From an uncultured Phycisphaerales bacterium (lineage in GTDB: Bacteria > Planctomycetota > Phycisphaerae > Phycisphaerales > SM1A02): a stretch of DNA of 64,000 nt. The DNA is taken from positions 1 through 64,000 of the forward strand of contig CASICI010000010.1 of the NCBI GenBank assembly GCA_949373145.1, given 5' to 3'. The translations under genes and the position numbers were made by a program. Position 1 is the stretch's first letter. The number at the start of each line of letters is the position of its first letter. Below the pieces are notes generated by a model that did no database searches, had not been told where the DNA came from, and worked only from the letters and a program-made list of their open reading frames with translations. Below are positions 44,726-53,310 of the stretch, piece after piece.

Positions 44726-45142
44726 ATGAATGATTCAACACAACCAGGCATGAGACATCCGATCGAGTGGGCGATGGAGACCGATGTGGATCCACTCTTC
44801 ATGCTGGCGGACTGGCTGGTATGCGATGCGCTCGAAGACAAGAAGAATGCAGTGGACGCGCTCACGTCGGCGGAAACGACACTGGATGAGTTGAGAACGC
44901 TCAAGCGGGTCTTCAAACTGCTCCGCGTGCAGGGAGAAACCGTCTCCGATCGCCGATTGGGTGCGCGACTCTACGCGGTGTCGATCGCCAGTGCATTCGT
45001 GTTTCACGACCGAATCATCACCACTCAGAGCAAAGAACGACTCATTCGAGCGTTCACCGAACTGAGAAAGGACACCCAGTTGCCCGGACCATTGCACGCC
45101 GTCGCTGAACGAGCGCTTGAACGGATGTCCAGAGAGACCTGA
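44726..45142 (+). CDS. Hypothetical partner of the ECF sigma factor
   Basis: A 138-residue soluble protein, rich in helix, with no recognised family. It starts three bases after the sigma gene stop, so the two are coupled. Sequence such as VDPLFMLADWLVCDALEDKKNAVDALTSAETTLDEL and ERLIRAFTELRKDTQLPGPLHAVAERALERM suggests a compact helical protein. An anti-sigma or adaptor role is possible from position only. The stop TGA is the first of five in-frame TGA codons in a hexamer repeat. Confidence 0.6.
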   Translation: MNDSTQPGMRHPIEWAMETDVDPLFMLADWLVCDALEDKKNAVDALTSAETTLDELRTLKRVFKLLRVQGETVSDRRLGARLYAVSIASAFVFHDRIITTQSKERLIRAFTELRKDTQLPGPLHAVAERALERMSRET

Positions 45143-45170
45143 ACCTGAACCTGAACCTGAACCTGAACCA
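45137..45170. repeat. (ACCTGA)n hexamer tandem repeat
   Basis: Five perfect ACCTGA units (45137-45166), then ACCA. The first TGA is the stop of the upstream small gene; because the unit is six bases, every further unit places another TGA in the same frame. Confidence 0.9.
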
Positions 45171-45187
45171 ATCAATTCATCACTCTG

Positions 45188-45217
45188 AAGAAGCGCACGT
45201 CATGACGTGCGCTTCTT
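45188..45217 (+). terminator. Intrinsic terminator after the sigma-factor operon
   Basis: A perfect 30-base palindrome, with arms AAGAAGCGCACGT and ACGTGCGCTTCTT around CATG, followed by TCATATG and preceded by A's. It is 46 bases past the small gene stop. The T-run is inside the stem (TTCTTT), so efficiency is moderate. Confidence 0.75.
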
Positions 45218-45255
45218 TCATATGAGTGAAACATGGAATGCCGGGTCAAAAAGCA

Positions 45256-45285
45256 CAGCACCCTCGACCGGAGTCGAGGGTGCTG
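45256..45285 (-). terminator. Intrinsic terminator of the secreted dockerin-repeat gene
   Basis: CAGCACCCTCGAC pairs with GTCGAGGGTGCTG around a 4-base CGGA loop, 13 bp with no mismatch. On the minus strand it is followed by TGTGCTTTTTG. It begins 55 bases after the stop at 45341 and so terminates that gene. Confidence 0.85.
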
Positions 45286-45340
45286 GAAATCATGTGTTCG
45301 AGGACGACGTCGCAAGGACGTCGACCGTCTGTCATCCCGA

Positions 45341-47308
45341 TTACGGCGTAGCGCAGGCGCCCCAGGCACTCAGGATGATGGTGAGGTCGGCGCCGCCGAC
45401 GTCACCGTCTCCATTGAGGTCAGCAACGGGATCGGCGGTTCCCCAGCTGCCGAGCAGAATCGTCAGGTCAGCGCCGTTGACTTCACCGTCAAGGTTGAGG
45501 TCGCCGGTGCAAGTGACGGGTCCGCCATCTTCCCAGGTCTTGTAATCCATGACCCAGGCAGTGTCGTTGAAACCAATTGCTGAGTACGGAGTGTAGTCAG
45601 CGATTCCGCAGGAATCGGAGCGGATGTAGGTGGGGAGAGCCTCACCAAGTGCGTTCACACCAATGGTGCTGAAACCGTCGGTGCTGGGCACGCTGTCGTA
45701 CACCACGACGAGATTGGTGCCGGCGGGGATGTCGAGCTGCGCTTCGTACGAAACGGTCACGAGACCCTGATAGCCACCACCGGGGATGAACACTTCGGTT
45801 CCGTTGATCTCGGTCATGGTGGCGAGCACAGGTGCGTCACCGGGGTCCGAGTCAGAGAAGAAGCGCATGGATGAAAGCTGTGAACTACCACCATTGACCA
45901 CACCGAAGTCGACGCAACCAACAAGTTCCGCGGGACGGTTGGGGAACTTACGAGCGTACTCGTTCTCGGTCGTGATACCACCACCAGCACAGGACACGCC
46001 ACCTTCTTCGATGGTCGGGTCATTGCTCTGAGTCACCGAAACGGCATCAACAGGAGCGTCGCAGACGAAGGTGGGAAGGGAGGCACTGCTGAGCGTGAGC
46101 ACGCCAGGTCCGAAGGAGGCGGCGTCATAACCACCGACACGGACGAGGTAGGTCGTGGAAGCAGTCGCTTCCCACTGAATGCTCGACGCGAAGAACTCGT
46201 CGCCACAGTCTTCGTTGCAGGCCAGGTAGAGATCCGGCAGCGAGGCGGGATCGAAGGTGCTTGCATCGTAGTTGTAGACGGCGATCTTGGTGTCCCATTC
46301 AGCGCCACCGTTGCAGGTGGAGGCGGTCAGGAAACCATCGATGCTGGAGGAGGCGACGAACCAGATATCGTTCTGGAGCTGTTCGAAGCCAGCACCTGAA
46401 CCACACTGATCCTGCTCAGGACCATCGGTGTTGCAGCCGGTGGTGTCGAATGACACGTCGACTGAATCATCGGCTGGAACCGCATAGGAAGTGGCACCAG
46501 CGACACAGTCATTGGCGACTGAAGCATTGGGGTCGGTGCATTCGTAGATGTAGAAGCCACAGGCGTCGACGGCGAATGCAACGCAGCCTGCGTCCCATTC
46601 GGAGTCACAGCAAGCGGAGTCGATGTCACAGACCAGTTCACAGCAGGCCACGTCCTGACAACCACCGATACCGGCGATCACTTCGGTGCAGTTGCCGGAA
46701 GCAGGATCACCGCACTCGGCGAATGCGACGGGTGTGAATGTCAGTGTGATCGAATACTCGGTGGCACAATCGGAAAGGATGTAGTCGCCACTTCCGTCAT
46801 CGAAGTTGAAGACCTCGATACCGTAGGTGCCGGCAGGTGTGAACACGTCAGTACCAAAGGGCTGCGCATCGCATGCCAGAAGGTAGAAACCAGCAAGCTC
46901 CTGTTCGGAGCAGTCAGGTGCCTGAGTACCGGTGAGCACGGCGATGCCGGGAGACGTTTCCGTTCCCAGGCCATCAAGATCGGTTCGGATGGTGTATGTG
47001 AGGAAACCACCTGTGGTCAACTCGAAGTTGTACCCATCAAAGTCAGACGTACCGGCGACAGAAAAGCCACAGGTACCGGCGATGATGGTGTTACCGCTTG
47101 GAAGAGCACCAATGTCTTGGATGCCTCCGGTGATAGCACCCTCGACACAACCATAGTTGGGGTCGTTTGCAGGATCGTCTCCACCACACACGGCGGGGTC
47201 GTTTTGCAGGATTGTGGCCGTGGAAGCGTCCACGTCACACTGGCCAAAGGCCAGGCCGGACGTACAAGCCAGAACGGCTGCACCGGCGATGAATGAATAG
47301 TTACTCAT
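45341..47308 (-). CDS. Large secreted cysteine-rich protein with dockerin-like repeats
   Basis: A 655-residue exported protein of unknown function. The signal peptide is MSNYSFIAGAAVLACTSGLAFG. Residues about 20-180 form a beta domain (FDGYNFELTTGGFLTYTIRTDLDG) like those of bacterial pre-peptidase C-terminal domains. A cysteine-rich segment follows (QDVACCELVCDIDSACCDSEWD then AGCVAFAVDACGFYIYEC, about 215-255), as in several planctomycete surface proteins. A second beta domain spans about 275-420. The last 65 residues contain dockerin repeats GDLNLDGEVNGADLTILLGSWG and DLNGDGDVGGADLTIILSAWG. GGAGGA precedes the ATG by nine bases. Enzymatic residues are not evident; a surface-binding or structural role is likely. 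Confidence 0.78.
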   Translation of the reverse strand: MSNYSFIAGAAVLACTSGLAFGQCDVDASTATILQNDPAVCGGDDPANDPNYGCVEGAITGGIQDIGALPSGNTIIAGTCGFSVAGTSDFDGYNFELTTGGFLTYTIRTDLDGLGTETSPGIAVLTGTQAPDCSEQELAGFYLLACDAQPFGTDVFTPAGTYGIEVFNFDDGSGDYILSDCATEYSITLTFTPVAFAECGDPASGNCTEVIAGIGGCQDVACCELVCDIDSACCDSEWDAGCVAFAVDACGFYIYECTDPNASVANDCVAGATSYAVPADDSVDVSFDTTGCNTDGPEQDQCGSGAGFEQLQNDIWFVASSSIDGFLTASTCNGGAEWDTKIAVYNYDASTFDPASLPDLYLACNEDCGDEFFASSIQWEATASTTYLVRVGGYDAASFGPGVLTLSSASLPTFVCDAPVDAVSVTQSNDPTIEEGGVSCAGGGITTENEYARKFPNRPAELVGCVDFGVVNGGSSQLSSMRFFSDSDPGDAPVLATMTEINGTEVFIPGGGYQGLVTVSYEAQLDIPAGTNLVVVYDSVPSTDGFSTIGVNALGEALPTYIRSDSCGIADYTPYSAIGFNDTAWVMDYKTWEDGGPVTCTGDLNLDGEVNGADLTILLGSWGTADPVADLNGDGDVGGADLTIILSAWGACATP

Positions 47309-47728
47309 TTAAGAGTCCTCCAGATCTTCAGATCTCTTGAAAGTCCATAACGATATGGATCAGGGGAAAGTGGAGTGGGCGTCGGCACGGACTCGTGCTG
47401 AATCGACATCCCAGACCCACATCGACAATACGCACCTATGAGCGTATCTCATGACAGGACAAGCACCAAACACCAACAGGGCAAAAGAACGAGGTTTCTG
47501 TCGAGATCTGAAAATGCCCGCGCCCCCCAGAAAAGACAGGAACACCTCCCCCTTGTCACGTCGATAAAACACGCTTTTTCGGGCTTTTAAGGAAAAGCAC
47601 ATCAAAGACCAAGGGACGCGGTAAAACACCGCATACAAGATTATCGGACTGGATGACTCCCTACCACATGCCGGAGTTGAGACCAGCGAGACCGCTCAGT
47701 CCAGCGGCCGCTGCCCCAGTGCAAGTGG
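47309..47728. other. Intergenic region upstream of the secreted protein
   Basis: 420 bases without a supported gene. On the minus strand it is the leader of the large secreted protein and the trailer of the dehydrogenase. I see a direct AGATCT...AGATCT element ahead of the ribosome site at about 47318-47335, and A/T-rich stretches around 47560-47640. No promoter pair stands out, and no long ORF in either strand has coding-like features. Confidence 0.5.
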
Positions 47729-48760
47729 TCAGCGCCAGTCGATCACGATCTTTCCGAATTGAGCGCCGGATTCCAATCTCGAAAACGCAGCCGCCCCCTC
47801 GGAACTTGCATGGATGGAATCGATCGTGGGGCGCAACGCCCCGGATCGCAGCAAGCTGAGGACCTCACGAAATTCTCGCATGTCACCCATGGTGGACCCG
47901 ACCACCGTCAATTGATTCCAGAAGATCCGTGCAAGGTCGGTTTCCGCTCGAGGGCCGCTCGTACAGCCACAGGTCACGAAGACGCCACCTCGAGCAAGAC
48001 TCTTGAGACAGGAGGTGTGAACAGCCTTGCCGACGGAATCTGCGCAGACATCGACGCCTCTGCGGTGCGTCATCCCGCGGACGGTCTTCGAGAAGTCGGA
48101 CCCATCATCAAGAATTCCCTCATCAGCGCCGAGTTCGATCGCACGATCCAACTTGGCTTGATGCCGACTGGTGACGATCACTCGGCAGCCATGCCACTTG
48201 GCGATTCCAAGAAGTGCCAGAGCCACGCCGCCTCCGATACCGGGAATCAGCACGGTGGAACCATGCCGAAGTCTGGCCCGAGTGACGAGCATGCGCCAGG
48301 CAGTCAGATGAACCAGACCGAATGCCGCAGCCTCGACTGGATCGACATCACCGATGTCACAGACGTTTTCAACGGGAGCCACGAAGAATTCCGCCATGGT
48401 TCCGGGCCCATGCTCACCGATCATGTGTGTTCCGGGTGCCGGTTCCATATCGTCGGGAAGCGGCGATGGAGACTCGATCACGGCGGCATTCAGGATCACC
48501 CGACGCCCAAGCCAGCTGTCGGAGACGCCCTCACCCACGGCATCCACCAGTCCCACACCATCCGAGCCGGAAATGGCCGGATACTGGACGTCGAAACCCG
48601 GGACACCCCGTCCAACCCAGAGATCCAATTGGTTCAAAGCCGAGGCCTCGGTTCGAACTCGCAACGCACCTGGAGCAGGTTCCGGACACGGGCAGGTGTC
48701 AGTGAGGATGACGTTGGCGGCGACGGGTTGCCCCTGACGGCTTATTTGTACGGCTTTCAT
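47729..48760 (-). CDS. Zinc-free MDR-family oxidoreductase (quinone reductase/alcohol dehydrogenase-like)
   Basis: A 343-residue medium-chain dehydrogenase/reductase. The GroES-like N-terminus is KAVQISRQGQPVAAN with ASALNQLDLWVGRGVPGF; the Rossmann segment is LIPGIGGGVALALLGIAKWHGCRVIVTSRHQAKLDRAIELGAD. The cysteine and histidine residues for structural and catalytic zinc are absent at the usual places, so it is more like quinone oxidoreductases (NADPH:quinone or alkenal reductase) than alcohol dehydrogenase. Substrate unknown. The ATG at 48760 fits the family; the frame is open upstream but reads across the divergent gene leader. Divergent from the DUF1573 gene 91 bases away. Confidence 0.83.
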   Translation of the reverse strand: MKAVQISRQGQPVAANVILTDTCPCPEPAPGALRVRTEASALNQLDLWVGRGVPGFDVQYPAISGSDGVGLVDAVGEGVSDSWLGRRVILNAAVIESPSPLPDDMEPAPGTHMIGEHGPGTMAEFFVAPVENVCDIGDVDPVEAAAFGLVHLTAWRMLVTRARLRHGSTVLIPGIGGGVALALLGIAKWHGCRVIVTSRHQAKLDRAIELGADEGILDDGSDFSKTVRGMTHRRGVDVCADSVGKAVHTSCLKSLARGGVFVTCGCTSGPRAETDLARIFWNQLTVVGSTMGDMREFREVLSLLRSGALRPTIDSIHASSEGAAAFSRLESGAQFGKIVIDWR

Positions 48761-48851
48761 GAAACACACTGTACCTCCAAGAGCACGCGGACCGTGCATC
48801 CGAAAGTTGCGCGGAGTGGTAGAATCGTGTCCTACACCAACGGAGAACGGA

Positions 48852-49967
48852 ATGATCCTCGAACGTACCAACAAGACACCATTCCTCGTCGTTCTTGGCA
48901 GCTTGATCATGAGCGTGCTCGTGGCCTGCGACGGCGGAGAGTCAGGTGGCGAAGCCACACCTTCCCCTGCACCCGACAAGACGCCCACTCAAGCACCAGC
49001 CCAGACCCAGGCAAGTACGCCCAACGCGCCGAAAGGATCCTCGACGGCCCAGGTCCCACCGCTCGTCGTGATGCCTGCCCCGGTCGACTTCGGAGTGGTC
49101 CAACCGGGCAGCATGCTCGAAGCGGAGGTCACACTGACGAACACCTCCGACCGTCCATTGACGATCGTGAATGCACAACCCAGCTGCACCTGCACCACCG
49201 TGGATCTGGCGGGAAAGGTGGTGCCTCCCCGAGGCTCGATCACCGTGCCGGTCTCGATGAAGACCAATCGTTCGATTGGAATAAGACAAGCTGTGGTTCA
49301 GATGCAGGTCGCGGGATACGGCCGCTTTGCGAAGATCAATCTGGTGGCGGAGAACAGCTGGGGTGTCCGTTCCCTCCCTTCCTACGTTCCGCTCAGGGAG
49401 AATCAACAGAAACCCGAAAAGCTGACTGGAAGCATGGTTCTCGAATCGGTCGACAAGAAGCCTTTTTCAGTGCTCGCCATCATGGGTGAAACACCGGAGT
49501 TCATCGGATTCGATCCCAGCAAGGATGCACCGAGAAACCAGTACCGAGTCAGCTACGATTTTTCGAATCTCGCGTGCCAGGACATGCCGCCCTACTGGAT
49601 CGTTCGAACCGATCATCCGAAAGCCGCGCTCTTCGATGTGAGGGTGAGACACGACCCGTGCACCAAGGTGAGCCCGGGACTGCCGATGAGTGATTTCAGA
49701 TCCAGCGCGGGGGTCATTCCCAGCGGCCAGATGGTTCCCATTGAGATCGTCTTCAAGAAACTGAGACGACCGATCACTTCGGTGACCAGCAGCAATCCTA
49801 TGGTGACTGCATTTCTGTCCGATGAAAAACCGGACGGCAAGGACACTCTCATCACGACCATGATTTCGGTCGATGCGGGCATGCCGAAAGGCCTCTTCCA
49901 GACCACGCTGACCTTTGGTGACGGTGCTCGAGCGGCCGAACACGTCTGTTATGGATGGATTGAATGA
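48852..49967 (+). CDS. DUF1573 lipoprotein
   Basis: A 371-residue exported lipoprotein. LGSLIMSVLVACDGG holds the lipobox (LVAC). After a Thr/Pro/Ala-rich linker (about 25-70), a DUF1573 domain follows (about 75-165): PAPVDFGVVQPGSMLEAEVTLTNTSDRPLTIVNAQPSCTCTTV, an immunoglobulin-like fold with a C-x-C motif typical of the family. A second region of about 200 residues lacks a family. The start at 48852 has GGAGAACGG just before it; earlier ATGs lie in the divergent leader. The stop overlaps the next gene by four bases. Function unproven; such proteins sit in the cell envelope of planctomycetes and Bacteroidetes. Confidence 0.8.
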   Translation: MILERTNKTPFLVVLGSLIMSVLVACDGGESGGEATPSPAPDKTPTQAPAQTQASTPNAPKGSSTAQVPPLVVMPAPVDFGVVQPGSMLEAEVTLTNTSDRPLTIVNAQPSCTCTTVDLAGKVVPPRGSITVPVSMKTNRSIGIRQAVVQMQVAGYGRFAKINLVAENSWGVRSLPSYVPLRENQQKPEKLTGSMVLESVDKKPFSVLAIMGETPEFIGFDPSKDAPRNQYRVSYDFSNLACQDMPPYWIVRTDHPKAALFDVRVRHDPCTKVSPGLPMSDFRSSAGVIPSGQMVPIEIVFKKLRRPITSVTSSNPMVTAFLSDEKPDGKDTLITTMISVDAGMPKGLFQTTLTFGDGARAAEHVCYGWIE

Positions 49968-51313
49968 ACGAGCTGAGGACACACGGGACGCTGCTGGCTG
50001 GCTGGCTCGCACTCAGCGCGGGGCTCTTCGCCTTCGCATCGACTCAGGATTCCAAGACGCCACCACAGACGATCGATCGAGACAAGATCACGCGCTCGGC
50101 ACCGCCACCCTCTGCGACCAACGTGACGGCCATGGGACCTTCGATACATCGCATCAGCGAAGACGCCGAGACCTGTGGCGTGTCGGAGGAAACCGCACGG
50201 AAGGCGAAGCGAATGATCGACGAGGGTCTTGCATGGCTGATGAGGAAACAAAGCCGGAACGGACTGTGGCTGATCGCCACGCAAGCCCAACCAAGTGATC
50301 AACCCGACTGGGAGGACACCGTTCCGGTGGACCTCGCGGTGTCGGCACTGGTGATGAAAGGGCTCGCCCAGACAGGCGAGTCGACCGAGGAACTTCAGAA
50401 GGTCGTTTACGGCATCATCATGGGGACAGGATTGGCCTCCGACGAATTCAACCCAAGCAAGGGTGGCAAGATCGGAACCTATGTCGCATCCACCATCGTT
50501 TCAGGGCTCTCCAGCCTGGGCGACCTGCAACACCATGATCGCATGCAGGAAGCCATCACCTGGCTCAGAGGATCTCAGTGGCAGGCCGAGGATCAGATCA
50601 GTCCCGAGGAAGACTGGTACGGAGGCGTGGGATACGGAAAACATGGGAGACCTGATCTTTCCAACACACAGATGATGCTTGAAGCATTGCATGACGCAGG
50701 CGTCAGTCCCGAGGATCCAGCGATTCAGGAGGCCCTCGTCTTCGTCAGCAGAAGCCAGAATCTCAAAGCGACGAATCCATCAGCCTGGGCGCAAGCAGGG
50801 CCTGATGATGGCGGGTTCATCTACACCCCAGCCAACGGCGGTGAATCGATGGCCAGTCAACATGTCGGAGAAGGTCGCTACGGGGAGCTTCTCGTCGAGT
50901 CGGATCCCAGAAGGCTTCGATCCTATGGGTCGATGACGTATGCAGGTTTCAAGAGTCTTCTCCATGCGGGGCTGAATCAGAACGACCCCAGAGTCGACGC
51001 CGCCATGGGCTGGATTCGAAGAAACTGGACACTCGAGGAGAATCCGGGCGTCGGGCAACAAGGTCTTTACTACTACTACCACGCGCTCTCCCGAGCGCTT
51101 GCCGCCGCCGGCTGGAAGACCATCAAGACCGAAGATGGCGTCTCACACGACTGGAAAGCGGAACTCGTTGAACGGCTCGAAACCCTTCAGCGTCCGGATG
51201 GATCCTGGGTCAACCCCGAGGATCGATGGCTCGAATCCGAAGCAGTGCTGACCACCGCGTACGCGATTCTGGCCCTAGAGGAAGTCCTGAAGCCTCTCAG
51301 AGGCGGTTCCTGA
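49964..51313 (+). CDS. Secreted terpene-cyclase/prenyltransferase-fold protein
   Basis: A 449-residue protein with a signal-like N-terminus (LLAGWLALSAGLFAFAS) followed by alpha/alpha-barrel repeats of the squalene-hopene cyclase and prenyltransferase type. The best copies are GLAWLMRKQSRNGLW, and near the end LETLQRPDGSWVNPEDRWLESEAVLTTAYAILAL, with the QxxDGSW-like QW motif. The DxDD motif of squalene-hopene cyclases was not found, so cyclase activity is doubtful. Related secreted proteins are common in planctomycetes and often accompany DUF1573. It overlaps DUF1573 by four bases. Role unknown. Confidence 0.75.
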   Translation: MNELRTHGTLLAGWLALSAGLFAFASTQDSKTPPQTIDRDKITRSAPPPSATNVTAMGPSIHRISEDAETCGVSEETARKAKRMIDEGLAWLMRKQSRNGLWLIATQAQPSDQPDWEDTVPVDLAVSALVMKGLAQTGESTEELQKVVYGIIMGTGLASDEFNPSKGGKIGTYVASTIVSGLSSLGDLQHHDRMQEAITWLRGSQWQAEDQISPEEDWYGGVGYGKHGRPDLSNTQMMLEALHDAGVSPEDPAIQEALVFVSRSQNLKATNPSAWAQAGPDDGGFIYTPANGGESMASQHVGEGRYGELLVESDPRRLRSYGSMTYAGFKSLLHAGLNQNDPRVDAAMGWIRRNWTLEENPGVGQQGLYYYYHALSRALAAAGWKTIKTEDGVSHDWKAELVERLETLQRPDGSWVNPEDRWLESEAVLTTAYAILALEEVLKPLRGGS

Positions 51314-51425
51314 GGGAAAAAACGAGAAATGCGGTCCCTTGCTGAGAGGTTCCGCTTTCCCGATCGGACTACTGAAGAAGCCGTGCTGATGCGGCCAACC
51401 ACCTTTCTCTTCAGGATTCGAAACC

Positions 51426-51830
51426 ATGTCCAAGACACTGATCATCCTCACCTTCACCATGCTCTTTTTCGGGTCGACTCTGGAACTCATCAACCCTGAG
51501 ATATTCGAACAGATAGATTCGAAGACCCAGGCAAGGCAGATCAATTCCGGCTCGACGAACATGGACATGGTTCTGAGAGAAGGCATGGGCCTCATAGAGG
51601 TCGAAAAAACCTTGCAGGGCGGAGGGACCGAACAGCGGCTCATCCGCTCGGTCCAACCACAGAGCTCGGATCCTCTCGATTGGAACGTCGGTTGGGAGAT
51701 CGCGCGAACCTACGAAGCCGAATCCAACGGTGTCAAAGAACCCATCACCGCCATCTTCGAAGCATGGACCGATGATTCATTGGATGAGCGACCACCGGCC
51801 TCGGCGTTCAGGCTGGTTCGATGGAATTGA
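51426..51830 (+). CDS. Hypothetical small secreted or membrane protein
   Basis: A 134-residue protein with a hydrophobic N-terminus (MSKTLIILTFTMLFFGSTLEL) that could be a signal or anchor. The mature part is acidic and polar with no family I know. It lies 112 bases downstream of the terpene-cyclase-like gene on the same strand, with a potential short hairpin (GCCTCTCAGAGGC) between them. It converges on ctaA, ending 14 bases before it. Confidence 0.55.
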   Translation: MSKTLIILTFTMLFFGSTLELINPEIFEQIDSKTQARQINSGSTNMDMVLREGMGLIEVEKTLQGGGTEQRLIRSVQPQSSDPLDWNVGWEIARTYEAESNGVKEPITAIFEAWTDDSLDERPPASAFRLVRWN

Positions 51831-51844
51831 TACGAACCGGAGGG

Positions 51845-53236
51845 TCAATTCGCCGGAGCGAGTTCGGCGTTCTCTGCAGCCTGGGGTTTCACCAGACGAA
51901 GATGCCAGATCAGGAAGAGAGCGGAGAGGCCGAGCAGCAGAGCTCCGGTCGCTTGATGCATCGAAGTGAAGATCACTTCCCAGATGGGAGGGGTGGAGAC
52001 GGTACGCAGTGAGACCGCCACCAAAGCCACGATCCCAAGCAGCAGTTGCAGCGAGACGATGACAAGCAGGCCCAGTCCGAGCCGCCGCAGCAGCGTGATG
52101 GATCGATAGACGGCCCCGGATCTGTACCCGAGCAGCGTGGCGATCGCGAAGATCAGGACGCCAGCGGTGATGTGAACCATGACCGCCCAATATGGAATCT
52201 CCAGACCGATGCCATCGCTCGAGAGCGTCTGAAGGTGCCGTACACAGGCACCGAAGATCAGCTGACCGACCAGAAGGATCACCAGTGCGAAGGCGAAGGG
52301 ACGATCGGCAGCGGCCGCAGGATGCTCGGCGCTCGGGCTGCTGAAAAGCCATCGGTTGGTCGTGAATGCCGCGATGAGAAGCGCGAGGGTGAAGACCAAT
52401 TGACCGAAGACGCCATGAACCAGCGCGAGGATGGTGCTGGTCTCGGTCACGCGAAGTCCGCCCATCAGTCCCTGAATGCAGATCATGCACAGGAGGAGGA
52501 TCACAAGACCTCGGATCCACTTGCGTCGATCGTTGAGTATTCCAAAGACGAGCAGAGTGAGGGCACCGGTTCCCACCAGCATTCCGTAGAGACGATGCGC
52601 ATGTTCGAAGAAGACTCCGGTGTCCGCGGTCATCTCGCGCATCGGATACAGAAGCATGTTGTGACCGAATGAACCCGGCCAGTCAGGCACTGCAAGCCCT
52701 GCTTCAAGCCCGGTGACAAGACCCCCGCTCATGAGCAGCAGCAGGATCGCCGAAGCCAGAACGGCCGAAAGCATCCCCAGTGACGAGGGGATCCGTTCGA
52801 GAGAGACCGGACTGGTCGTCAGTGAGATGGCACCACCGAGGGCACCGAGGCCGGAGCACAAGGCGAAGAGCCCGAAGAGCCAGCCGGTGATCTCGATCGA
52901 GCTGGCCCCCTCCTGGAACATGCTGCCGACGATGAGAAGATTGAAGAATGCGCAGAGGAATCCGACCATGAAACCGGACTTGACCGCCGAGTTCGATCGA
53001 GGATCGATCATGGCACGCCAGCGTCCGGCGATCATTCCTCCGGGAAGGATGCAGAAGCACATCATGCTGAAGAGCAGGTCACCGACCAGAAGACCGGGGC
53101 CCATGAGGACGAAGTAGCAGATACCCCACAGCACCACGGTGAGCAGGAAGCCCAGCGCGAATCGCATCCCCCATGCGGCTCTCATGGAAACCGGGAGGGC
53201 GGTGGAGGTGCAAACTGAAATGCTGGCCGTCGACAT
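51845..53236 (-). CDS. ctaA: Heme A synthase
   Basis: A 463-residue membrane protein of the COX15/CtaA family that oxidises heme O to heme A. Four heme-ligand histidines stand in FEHAHRLYGMLVG, LVHGVFGQLVF, VHITAGVLIFAI and MHQATGALLLG, with SGGLVTGLEAGLAVPDWPGSFG before them. The family core of eight helices covers about residues 150-445. The first 140 residues add about four extra helices, which is longer than Bacillus CtaA; this may be a fused membrane domain. The start at 53236 gives the whole extension. It is divergent from ctaB, 75 bases apart. Confidence 0.9.
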   Translation of the reverse strand: MSTASISVCTSTALPVSMRAAWGMRFALGFLLTVVLWGICYFVLMGPGLLVGDLLFSMMCFCILPGGMIAGRWRAMIDPRSNSAVKSGFMVGFLCAFFNLLIVGSMFQEGASSIEITGWLFGLFALCSGLGALGGAISLTTSPVSLERIPSSLGMLSAVLASAILLLLMSGGLVTGLEAGLAVPDWPGSFGHNMLLYPMREMTADTGVFFEHAHRLYGMLVGTGALTLLVFGILNDRRKWIRGLVILLLCMICIQGLMGGLRVTETSTILALVHGVFGQLVFTLALLIAAFTTNRWLFSSPSAEHPAAAADRPFAFALVILLVGQLIFGACVRHLQTLSSDGIGLEIPYWAVMVHITAGVLIFAIATLLGYRSGAVYRSITLLRRLGLGLLVIVSLQLLLGIVALVAVSLRTVSTPPIWEVIFTSMHQATGALLLGLSALFLIWHLRLVKPQAAENAELAPAN

Positions 53237-53310
53237 CGGTGAAACCCCGCGTTTGTTGCTACAAGCCTCCTATACTAGGCAGTTGACTCAAACCAGTCAC
53301 GACGAGGATC

